This document shows, piece after piece, positions 1 to 6,030 of a stretch of DNA of 7,637 bases. The first letter of the stretch is position 1. Every line of letters starts with the position of its first letter. Source of the stretch: Methanothrix sp. Lineage in GTDB: Archaea; Halobacteriota; Methanosarcinia; Methanotrichales; Methanotrichaceae. Both the position numbers and the translations under genes were made by a program. The stretch spans positions 1-7,637 of the forward strand of contig JAAZNX010000196.1 of the NCBI GenBank assembly GCA_012798025.1. Direction: 5' to 3'. A model generated the notes under the pieces. The model saw only the letters and a program-made list of their open reading frames with translations, made no database searches and was not told the origin of the DNA.

Positions 1-6
1 CTTTCT

Positions 7-20
7 ATTAGCACGCTAAT
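7..20. repeat. Short inverted repeat in the leader
   Basis: ATTAGC and GCTAAT are perfect 6-base arms around a 2-base spacer. The geometry is that of a small operator, but arms this short in AT-rich DNA can occur by chance. Confidence 0.4.
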
Positions 21-116
21 TACTAATTAAAAAGTTCCCAATAACTTGATCCACAATAAAATTATGCATTTAGAGCTAAATCCCAAAATGCCCATTAATT
101 CCTAATTTCTAAAAAG
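17..116 (+). repeat. Imperfect direct repeat flanking the leader's AT-rich core
   Basis: The left copy (17-34) and right copy (96-116) share the pattern TAATT-N-CTAATT followed by a run of A and a G; the right copy has three extra bases before the A run. The copies start 79 bases apart. Low sequence complexity weakens the case. Confidence 0.3.
68..81. repeat. Second short inverted repeat in the leader
   Basis: ATTTAG and CTAAAT are perfect 6-base arms around a 2-base spacer, the same geometry as the repeat at 7-20, centred 61 bases downstream of it. It may be an operator site; no regulator gene is visible in the window. Confidence 0.4.
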
Positions 117-133
117 GGGTTCGGGGAGAGGGG
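116..133 (+). other. Three G4 tracts with 3-base spacers
   Basis: GGGG runs at 116-119, 123-126 and 130-133 are separated by TTC and AGA, an abrupt G-rich block in an AT-rich leader. A C5 run at 149-153 could pair with the last tract (GGGGT with ACCCC across a 13-base loop). It might form a local G-structure or hairpin in DNA, or be a protein site. There are only three tracts, so a standard four-tract quadruplex of three or four layers is not available. Confidence 0.45.
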
Positions 134-163
134 TAATACTTCCTTAAACCCCCACTGCACAAG

Positions 164-171
164 TTTTATTT
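164..171 (+). promoter_or_regulatory. Candidate TATA-like element for the rightward cluster
   Basis: TTTTATTT lies where an archaeal TATA box could drive a start about 25 bases downstream, near 190-197, leaving a leader of about 20 bases before the ATG at 216. The match to the consensus is weak and no clear BRE is visible; other AT-rich stretches at 24-34 and 52-64 are alternatives. Confidence 0.3.
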
Positions 172-205
172 CCCATCAGGCGGATGGAAACGTCCAGCAA
201 TTTAT

Positions 206-210
206 GAGGA
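206..210 (+). promoter_or_regulatory. Shine-Dalgarno site deciding the ACT-protein start
   Basis: GAGGA lies 5 bases upstream of the ATG at 216. It overlaps the alternative in-frame ATG at 204, which has no comparable site, so the shorter protein is the likely product. Confidence 0.65.
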
Positions 211-215
211 ATTCT

Positions 216-722
216 ATGCGACTTTCCATGGATTTGGAGCTGCAGGACATACCAGGTCAGTTGCTGCTGGCATTGCAGCCCCTGAAGGAGAATAAGGCCA
301 ACATCATCAGCGTGGTCCACCACAGGGATCACAAGACCCCCCGTGGCATGATTCCAGTTCGCTTCGTCATTGAGATGGACCAGTCAAAGATCGAACAGGT
401 CAAGACAAAGCTCAAGGAGAGCGGCATCTCAGTAGTGCGAGCGGGTGAAGATCGCTTCGTCGAGGCCGTATCCGTGGTCCTTGTCGGCCATGTGTTGGAC
501 AGCGACCTGGGGGATACAGTGAGCCGGATCGATTCCACCGGATTTGCTGAGGTTATGGATCTGGCCCTGACCATGCCAGGCGTGGCTGAGCCCTCATCTG
601 CTTATCTCAAGATCCGGGCCACGGGCAAAACTGAGATCCAGAAGGCTCTGACCATCCTGCGCGAAGTCGGCAGAGAGAAGAAGTTGCTCGTCATAGAGCC
701 GATAGAGGCTGAGTCATTATGA
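216..722 (+). CDS. Double ACT-domain protein, probable amino-acid-sensing regulatory subunit
   Basis: This 168-residue soluble protein has no catalytic domain that I can see. Residues 3-75 form an ACT domain: the start DLELQDIPGQLLLALQPL is the typical D-x-PG-x-L ligand-binding turn and first helix, followed by the NI/VVHHR strand. Residues 83-163 look like a second, more diverged ACT domain (VEAVSVVLVGHV, then an acidic helix and a final LLVIEPIE strand). ACT domains usually bind amino acids and control enzymes of amino acid metabolism. The next gene is a homoserine dehydrogenase without its own ACT domain, and it overlaps this gene by four bases, so a regulatory role on that enzyme (threonine is the obvious candidate ligand) is inferred. 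An in-frame ATG lies at 204, but the GAGGA at 206-210 sits 5 bases before the ATG at 216, and the conserved domain starts directly after it, so 216 is preferred. A transcriptional or other regulatory role cannot be excluded. Confidence 0.85.
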   Translation: MRLSMDLELQDIPGQLLLALQPLKENKANIISVVHHRDHKTPRGMIPVRFVIEMDQSKIEQVKTKLKESGISVVRAGEDRFVEAVSVVLVGHVLDSDLGDTVSRIDSTGFAEVMDLALTMPGVAEPSSAYLKIRATGKTEIQKALTILREVGREKKLLVIEPIEAESL

Positions 723-1726
723 GAGATGTTAAGGTGTCCCTGGTGGGCTACGGCGTGGTTGGGCACGGTGTTGTCGATGTCCTGAGCCGCAAGAAGGAGC
801 TGCTCCGAGATATGGGGCTGAACCTCAAGCTTGTAAGCGTTACAGACCACACTGGCACCGTACTTGCTGAGGATGGGGTCGATGCGGAGAAGATCCTGGG
901 AGAGAGGACTCTTGCCAACGTGGCCACATCCGGCATGAAGGGCAAGGAGGCCATTTCAGCTATCGACTCCGACCTGGTGATCGAGGTCACTCCAACGAAC
1001 ATAGTTCATGGGCAGCCGGGCCTTGGGCATATGGAGGCTGCTCTGTCCGGTGGCAAGCACGTCGTGACCTCGAACAAAGGACCTCTGGTGGTATCTTATG
1101 GCAAGCTCAAGAAGCTGGCTGAGGATAACGGCGTGATGTTGAAGTTCGAGGCCACTGTGGGCGGAACCATGCCTCTGATCAGCCTTGTCGAGCGCACGCT
1201 GGTTGGCAACACCATCAATGGTATCCGGGGGATCTTCAACGGTACATGCAACTACATCCTGACCCGCATGGCTGAAGAGGGCATTCCTTACACTCACGCC
1301 CTGAGCGAGGCCCAGGATCTCGGGATAGCTGAGGCCGATCCCAGCTACGATGTGGAGGGAGTGGACACCGCAGGCAAAGTGGTCATTCTCGCAAACTCGC
1401 TTTTCGGTATGGATGTCAAGTATAGCGATGTAGATGTGACAGGCATAACAGGCGTCACTCCAGAGGCACTGGCCCTGGCCAAAAGGAGGGGTTACGCCAT
1501 CAAGCTCATCGGAGATGTGCCGGCCCTGACGGTCAGGCCCACACTGGTGCCCCTGGGCAGCCCAATAGCTGTGTCGGGAACTTTGAACTCTGCGGCGATC
1601 TACACGGACCTGTCCGGAACCATAACAGTAACCGGCCTTGGAGCTGGCTCCATCGAGACCGCATCGGCCATTCTGACGGATATCATCAGCATATACAGGA
1701 CCAAGCTCATCGACGCCATATTCTAA
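719..1726 (+). CDS. hom: Homoserine dehydrogenase (ACT-less form)
   Basis: The enzyme reduces aspartate-4-semialdehyde to homoserine with NAD(P)H, the branch point towards threonine and methionine in the cytoplasm. The N-terminal Rossmann fold shows the glycine-rich loop VGYGVVGHG (residues 9-17). The TSNKGPL motif carries Lys120, and the signature EADPSYDVEGVDTAGK gives Glu205, Asp211, Asp216 and Lys220. These match the residues known from the yeast enzyme as substrate-binding or catalytic. NGTCNYIL (174-181) is the conserved substrate-domain segment. At 335 residues it is full length for the short class and ends after the catalytic domain, with no C-terminal ACT domain. The ATG at 719 overlaps the TGA of the ACT gene as ATGA; a GAGG at 705-708 is 10 bases upstream. 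The coupling suggests equal production of the two proteins and possibly feedback control through the separate ACT protein. Confidence 0.95.
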   Translation: MRDVKVSLVGYGVVGHGVVDVLSRKKELLRDMGLNLKLVSVTDHTGTVLAEDGVDAEKILGERTLANVATSGMKGKEAISAIDSDLVIEVTPTNIVHGQPGLGHMEAALSGGKHVVTSNKGPLVVSYGKLKKLAEDNGVMLKFEATVGGTMPLISLVERTLVGNTINGIRGIFNGTCNYILTRMAEEGIPYTHALSEAQDLGIAEADPSYDVEGVDTAGKVVILANSLFGMDVKYSDVDVTGITGVTPEALALAKRRGYAIKLIGDVPALTVRPTLVPLGSPIAVSGTLNSAAIYTDLSGTITVTGLGAGSIETASAILTDIISIYRTKLIDAIF

Positions 1727-1740
1727 AGGCATCACAAAGC

Positions 1741-3414
1741 ATGACCAGCTTTCTCAGTTTTGCAGAGCTCTGCAAGAAGGTAGAATGTGTCTCAAGCACT
1801 CTGGAGAAGATAGACCTGGTCGCGGATTTCCTGGTGAAGCTTGACGAATCTGAGCTTTCTGTAGCTCCTGGCTTCATCATGGGCACTATATTCTCATCTG
1901 GATCTGATCTGGTCATGGGGGTGGGCCCCTCCATCCTCTACGAGGCGCTGGCACGTGCTTGTGGCTGCTCTCCCGAACAGATCTCTTCCATGCTGCGAGC
2001 CACGGGCGATCCCGGCCTTGTGGCTGCTGGGGTCGTCCAGATGCGAAAGCCTCTTGGTTTTGCATCTTTCATCGGCGGAGAGCAGCTTTCCATATCTGAA
2101 GTCTACCAGAGGTTCCTGGCCGTTGCCCATGCTTCAGGCAAAAGGAGCCATGACACTAAGATCAAAAACTTGCAGTTCCTTTTTTCACAGGCTTCGCCTC
2201 TCGAGGCTCAGTACATCGCGCGCCTGGCCATTGAGGACATGCGAATCGGGGTAGGCGAGGGAGGTGTGCGGGATGCTATCTCCAAGGCATTTGCAATGTC
2301 TGCAGAGGATGTAGAGCGGGCCTACAACCTTACCAACGACATGGGCCTGGTGGCAGTGAGCGCCAAGCGAGGGACTCTCTCCAATCTGAGCGTCATGCTA
2401 AACCATCCCATCAAGATGATGCTGGCACAGCTAGGCGAGGGAATCCCAGCTGCATTGCAGGAGCTTGGGACTGCAGCCATGGAGTGGAAGTTTGATGGTG
2501 CTCGGGTTCAGATTCACAAAGATGGTCAGAAGGTGCGTATCTTCTCCCGCAGGCTGGAGAATGTGACGGCCTCTTTGCCTGAGATCGTTTCAGCAGTTAA
2601 AGCCAATATTCGGGCAAATAGCGCCATTTTGGATGGAGAAGCTGTGGCAATAGGCCATGACGAAAGGCCGATGGCTTTTCAGGAGATTTTGAAAAGATTT
2701 CGCAGGAAGTACAATGTGGAAAAGCTTGCAGTCCAAATTCCACTCCGCCTTTTCCTATTCGATCTGATTTATTTGGACGGGAAGAGCGTTATCGATCAAC
2801 CACTCAAAGACCGCAGGGCGCTCTTGGAGACGATCGCAGATCCCTCTCTGCTGGCCAAGCAGGTTCTGTCCAACAGTCCAAAGGTTGCCGAACAGATCTA
2901 TCGTCAGGCTCTGGATGCGGGCCATGAGGGGCTTATGCTAAAAAATCCCTCGTCGGTCTACGCACCGGGAAAGAGAGGCAAGAACTGGCTGAAGATCAAG
3001 CCAGTGATGGAGACATTGGACCTGGTGGTGATAGGGGCGAAATGGGGCGAGGGCAGGAGGGCCAGTCTCCTTGGTTCCTACAGGCTCGGCTGTCTGGAGC
3101 CGGAGACTGGCATGCTTCTGGATGTGGGCTGGGTGGCGACGGGCCTGACCGACGAGGTGCTATCTGATCTCACTGAGATGTTCAAGGGATTGATCGTTGT
3201 CGAGAAGGGAATGGAGCTCGAGCTGAAACCCGCTGTGATCTTCGAGGTGGCCTACGAGGAGATCCAGAAGAGCCCTAACTATTCATCTGGATATGCATTG
3301 CGTTTTCCGAGGCTGGTTGCTGTCAGGGACGACAAATCCATCGAAGAAGCGGATACCATTGAGAGGGTGATCGCCCTTTACAAGGCGCAAAGGGGCAGAA
3401 ACTCTTCTGCCTGA
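1741..3414 (+). CDS. lig: ATP-dependent DNA ligase (archaeal LigI type)
   Basis: This enzyme seals nicks in duplex DNA during Okazaki-fragment joining and repair through a lysine-AMP intermediate. At 557 residues it has the usual archaeal length. Residues 1-220 form the DNA-binding domain, with the RLAIEDMRIGVGEG segment at 161-174. The adenylation domain carries motif I, KFDGAR, with nucleophile Lys250. It also has SRR (269-271), the LDGE acid at Glu300, motif III FDLIYLDG (340-347), motif IV HEGLMLK (395-401) and motif V KNWLKIK (414-420). The C-terminal OB fold includes motif VI, RFPRLVAVRDDK (521-532). No key residue is missing. It begins 14 bases after hom; only a weak AAAGG (1725-1729) precedes the ATG, so translation may depend on reinitiation. 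A DNA ligase inside an amino acid cluster is a loose functional fit and probably reflects shared transcription only. Confidence 0.96.
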   Translation: MTSFLSFAELCKKVECVSSTLEKIDLVADFLVKLDESELSVAPGFIMGTIFSSGSDLVMGVGPSILYEALARACGCSPEQISSMLRATGDPGLVAAGVVQMRKPLGFASFIGGEQLSISEVYQRFLAVAHASGKRSHDTKIKNLQFLFSQASPLEAQYIARLAIEDMRIGVGEGGVRDAISKAFAMSAEDVERAYNLTNDMGLVAVSAKRGTLSNLSVMLNHPIKMMLAQLGEGIPAALQELGTAAMEWKFDGARVQIHKDGQKVRIFSRRLENVTASLPEIVSAVKANIRANSAILDGEAVAIGHDERPMAFQEILKRFRRKYNVEKLAVQIPLRLFLFDLIYLDGKSVIDQPLKDRRALLETIADPSLLAKQVLSNSPKVAEQIYRQALDAGHEGLMLKNPSSVYAPGKRGKNWLKIKPVMETLDLVVIGAKWGEGRRASLLGSYRLGCLEPETGMLLDVGWVATGLTDEVLSDLTEMFKGLIVVEKGMELELKPAVIFEVAYEEIQKSPNYSSGYALRFPRLVAVRDDKSIEEADTIERVIALYKAQRGRNSSA

Positions 3415-3440
3415 TCTGGGTTTGGAGTATGGATCTGTCA

Positions 3441-3449
3441 AAAGGAGGT
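3441..3449 (+). promoter_or_regulatory. Strong Shine-Dalgarno site deciding the hisD start
   Basis: AAAGGAGGT is a near-perfect complement to the archaeal 16S 3' end, with GGAGG (3444-3448) 7 bases before the ATG at 3456. The in-frame ATG at 3429 lies upstream of this site and would place it inside the coding region, so 3456 is the likely start. Confidence 0.85.
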
Positions 3450-3455
3450 TTTGAG

Positions 3456-4760
3456 ATGTTATTCAAGAGGCTTGAAGAGCTGAACGAAGAGGAGATGAAG
3501 GGCCTCTTTGCCAGGGATGTGGGCATCCAAGATGTGCTGGCGAGCGTGAGCGAGATCATCGCAGAGGTTGGATCAAAGGGAGACGATGCCCTTTTCAGAT
3601 ACACTGAGAAGTTCGAGGGCGCAAAGCTGGCCGACCTGCGCGTGAGTCAGGAAGAGATCGATGCAGCCTACGAGGCGGCAGATGAGCGGCTCTTGGAATC
3701 ACTTGTCCAGGCTGCAGACAACATTTTTGCTTTTCATTCAGCGCAAAAGGAGCGCGATCTCTGGATGACAGAGGTTTCGCCGGGCGTCTTTGTCGGCCAG
3801 AAGGTCGTGCCACTGGATTCGGTGGGAGCCTACGTTCCTGGTGGACGTGCTGCTTACCCCAGCTCAGCCCTCATGAACGTCATACCCGCCAGGGTTGCAG
3901 GGGTTCCAAGGATTGTGGTATGCACGCCTCCCAAGTCCGATGGTTCAGTCACACCCCTCACGCTCGTTGCAGCTGATATGGCAGGTGCTGACGAGGTCTA
4001 TAAGCTTGGAGGCGCTCAGGCAATAGCTGCCATGGCAGTTGGTACAGAGAGCATAGAGCGCGTCAACAAGGTCGTAGGACCGGGAAATGTTTACGTCACA
4101 GCGGCCAAGATGCTTCTGAGAGGAACAGTTGAGATCGACTTTCCCGCAGGTCCTAGCGAGGTCCTGATCATTGCAGACAGGACTGCAGATCCCAAAGTCA
4201 TCGCTTCAGACATGATCGCTCAGGGGGAACATGATCCCAAATCCATATCTGTCCTTGTAGCAACGGACGATCTGCTGGCCAGCGCCGTAGCCGAGGAGCT
4301 TACGATCCAGGCGGCTGTGGCGGCTCGAAGCGAGATAGTTTCGCAGAGCCTGGATCACAGTGCAGTTCTTGTGGCAAGGGATCTGGACGAGGCAGTGGAC
4401 TTTGCCAATGCCTTCGCACCAGAGCACCTGGAGATCGTCACCAATGATCCAATGGGTACGTTCAGGTCCATACACCATGCGGGCAGCGTATTTCTCGGGC
4501 GCTACACGCCCGTGGCAGCAGGCGACTATGCCAGCGGGACCAACCACGTGCTTCCTACCTCAGGTTATGCCAGGGTATTCTCCGGCCTTAATGTGGACCA
4601 TTTCACCAAGAAGATCTCAGTGCAGATGATCACGGACGATGGCCTTGTGGGACTGGAGGAGACGGTAACGACCCTTGCGGAGGCGGAGGGGCTGATGGCC
4701 CACGCAGAGTCGGTTAGAAAGCGGCTGGAGCCAAAAGACCGCGCCACAGATCCGGCTTAA
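3456..4760 (+). CDS. hisD: Histidinol dehydrogenase
   Basis: HisD carries out the last two steps of histidine synthesis, oxidising L-histidinol to histidinal and then to histidine with two NAD+, using one zinc per active site. From the start at 3456 it has 434 residues, the standard length. Visible signatures are VGAYVPGGRAAYPSS, GPGNVYVTAAK, DFPAGPSEVLIIAD and PEHLEI. By comparison with the E. coli enzyme, the zinc ligands are Gln256 and His259 (AQGEHDP), Asp357 (GDYASGTNH) and His416 (LMAHAESVRKR). The catalytic pair is Glu323-His324. All are present. It follows lig by 41 bases with no obvious promoter between them, so it is probably the last gene of the same transcript, although its strong Shine-Dalgarno site gives it independent translation. 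Its TAA overlaps the stop codon of the convergent purS. Confidence 0.96.
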   Translation: MLFKRLEELNEEEMKGLFARDVGIQDVLASVSEIIAEVGSKGDDALFRYTEKFEGAKLADLRVSQEEIDAAYEAADERLLESLVQAADNIFAFHSAQKERDLWMTEVSPGVFVGQKVVPLDSVGAYVPGGRAAYPSSALMNVIPARVAGVPRIVVCTPPKSDGSVTPLTLVAADMAGADEVYKLGGAQAIAAMAVGTESIERVNKVVGPGNVYVTAAKMLLRGTVEIDFPAGPSEVLIIADRTADPKVIASDMIAQGEHDPKSISVLVATDDLLASAVAEELTIQAAVAARSEIVSQSLDHSAVLVARDLDEAVDFANAFAPEHLEIVTNDPMGTFRSIHHAGSVFLGRYTPVAAGDYASGTNHVLPTSGYARVFSGLNVDHFTKKISVQMITDDGLVGLEETVTTLAEAEGLMAHAESVRKRLEPKDRATDPA

Positions 4761-5239
4761 GGCTTGCTGTCCAATATCTCGTAAGTATCCTTATGGGGGT
4801 TGATCAGCAGACCTTCGGCGATCTCCCTTGCCTTGGCCACTCTGTCCATTCCGCTGAGGTACAGCTTCCAGATAGTGGCCCTCTTGACGTTCACAACGCT
4901 GGTGAACCCAAGGCGGCCCCGCAGCCTCTCTTGGGTGGATATTGCCTCACCGTCCTCTATCTTCAGGGCGACCCAAACAGGAACATATCCCTCTTCAAAC
5001 CTCAGCTCGTCGATGAGAACCTTGTAGCTCTCCTTGTTCTCATTCACCAGCTCCCTGGCAAAGCCCTTGGCAAGCTCCTGTGGGTCTCCTGAATCGACCT
5101 CGATGCTGAAGAGGCGTTCCTTCTTTACATCATAGAGCACATCTCCAAAGCCCATTCTCCTGACCAGAGTATTTTTCACTGTGGCAGCTTCTGCATCTGG
5201 TATCTTCAGCCAGACTCTAAGATTGATCTTTTGGCTCAT
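4757..5239 (-). CDS. purS: Tandem-domain PurS, FGAM synthase subunit
   Basis: PurS is the small structural subunit of formylglycinamidine ribonucleotide (FGAM) synthase; it bridges PurQ and PurL and probably helps ammonia pass between them. Usual PurS proteins have about 80 residues, but this one has 160 and reads as two copies. Copy one covers about residues 7-78 and copy two about 88-157. Aligned landmarks are LKIPDAEA against LKIEDGEA, RRMGFGDV against GRLGFTSV, and the endings ESYKVL against DTYEIL. Dimeric PurS is the known functional unit, so the fusion probably makes a covalent dimer. The ATG overlaps the purQ stop as ATGA, and GAGGTG (5250 down to 5245) lies 5 bases upstream. It is the last gene of the purLQS cluster and its position supports the assignment. 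The 3' end overlaps the end of hisD by four bases. Confidence 0.88.
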   Translation of the reverse strand: MSQKINLRVWLKIPDAEAATVKNTLVRRMGFGDVLYDVKKERLFSIEVDSGDPQELAKGFARELVNENKESYKVLIDELRFEEGYVPVWVALKIEDGEAISTQERLRGRLGFTSVVNVKRATIWKLYLSGMDRVAKAREIAEGLLINPHKDTYEILDSKP

Positions 5240-6030
5240 GCATTCACCTCGATGTAGCGCTTCACAGACTCGAAGACCCTTCTGCCTGGGCCTGGCTCGT
5301 CAGGCCTCTGCTTCCTGGGATCGAAGGCAGGAAGCTGCCAGGCGAAGAAGGCCCTCTCAGGGTGGGGCATCATGCCAAGCACGTTTCCTTCCGGACTGCA
5401 TATGCCTGCGATGCTCTCTGTGCTGCCGTTCACATTTACTGGAAACTCGGTTTTGATGCGGCCATTTTTATCGCAATAGCGAAAGACCACCTGCTCTTCG
5501 TCGTTGAGCATCTCCATCAGCTTGGGCGTGGAAGTTACAAGGTTTCCCTCACCGTGGGCTATTGGTATCTTGAACAGGCTCCCCCTCTCCATGATGAACG
5601 AGCCGCTGCATCTTCTGGGCGGTGTCTCGTGTCTCAAATTGACCCAGTCGCAGTAGTAGCCCCTGCGCACGATCTTTCCATTTGAGACCATGACATTTTG
5701 TGCCAGGGCCATGTCGATCTTGCCAGTCCCTGGCAAGAGGCCAGCCTCTACAAGTATCTGAAATCCATTGCAAATGCCGATAATGGGCTTGCCTTTAGTT
5801 GCTTCCTCCTTCAGAGCCTGCATGACAGGCTCTTTGGAGGCGATAGCTCCAGCTCGCACGCGGTCCTGATAAGAGAAGCCGCCTGGTATGAAGTATCCAT
5901 CGAAGCTGGAAAGCTCCCCAGCTGACCTATTCCAGCGAAAGATCTCGCCATCCATTCCCACGGCCTTCACTGCTACAAGAGTCTCGTGCTCGCAGTTCGT
6001 TCCAGGGAACTGCATCACTGCAATCTTCAT
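5236..6030 (-). CDS. purQ: FGAM synthase glutaminase subunit PurQ
   Basis: PurQ is a class I glutamine amidotransferase that releases ammonia from glutamine for the conversion of FGAR to FGAM in purine synthesis. The 264-residue product begins MKIAVMQFPGTNCEHE, the usual PurQ start. It has the oxyanion-loop region FIPGGFSYQD (47-56) and the nucleophile elbow GICNGFQ with Cys87. The PIAHGEGN segment (156-163) is typical of PurQ, and the other triad residues are His223 and Glu225 in MPHPER. An in-frame ATG at 6060 would add ten residues. The ATG at 6030 is preferred because GGAGG (6042 down to 6038) is 7 bases upstream, the ATG overlaps the purL TGA as ATGA, and the family starts there. At 264 residues it is longer than the roughly 227 of Bacillus-type PurQ, partly through a PPRRCSGSFIMERGS-type insert and the tail near residues 235-250. 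It should assemble with PurL and PurS. Confidence 0.96.
   Translation of the reverse strand: MKIAVMQFPGTNCEHETLVAVKAVGMDGEIFRWNRSAGELSSFDGYFIPGGFSYQDRVRAGAIASKEPVMQALKEEATKGKPIIGICNGFQILVEAGLLPGTGKIDMALAQNVMVSNGKIVRRGYYCDWVNLRHETPPRRCSGSFIMERGSLFKIPIAHGEGNLVTSTPKLMEMLNDEEQVVFRYCDKNGRIKTEFPVNVNGSTESIAGICSPEGNVLGMMPHPERAFFAWQLPAFDPRKQRPDEPGPGRRVFESVKRYIEVNA
5245..5250 (-). promoter_or_regulatory. Shine-Dalgarno site of purS inside purQ
   Basis: On the minus strand GAGGTG is followed by 5 bases and then the purS ATG at 5239. It forms part of the last codons of purQ, as expected for translational coupling. Confidence 0.65.

Noticed and set aside
116..153. Intrinsic terminator of a gene left of the window
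   Set aside because: The possible stem is only five pairs with a 13-base loop, and no T run follows directly; archaeal termination mainly uses T tracts.
204..206. ATG at 204 as the start of the ACT protein
   Set aside because: The Shine-Dalgarno-like GAGGA overlaps this codon and serves the ATG at 216 instead.
956..1735. Long minus-strand open frame (259 codons) opposite hom
   Set aside because: The hom frame on the plus strand has full family signatures. The antisense product has no recognisable motif, is rich in Cys/His/Gln as expected for a shadow frame, and its start has no supporting context.
3429..3431. ATG at 3429 as the start of hisD
   Set aside because: A strong AAAGGAGGT lies downstream of it and in front of the ATG at 3456, which also gives the normal family length.
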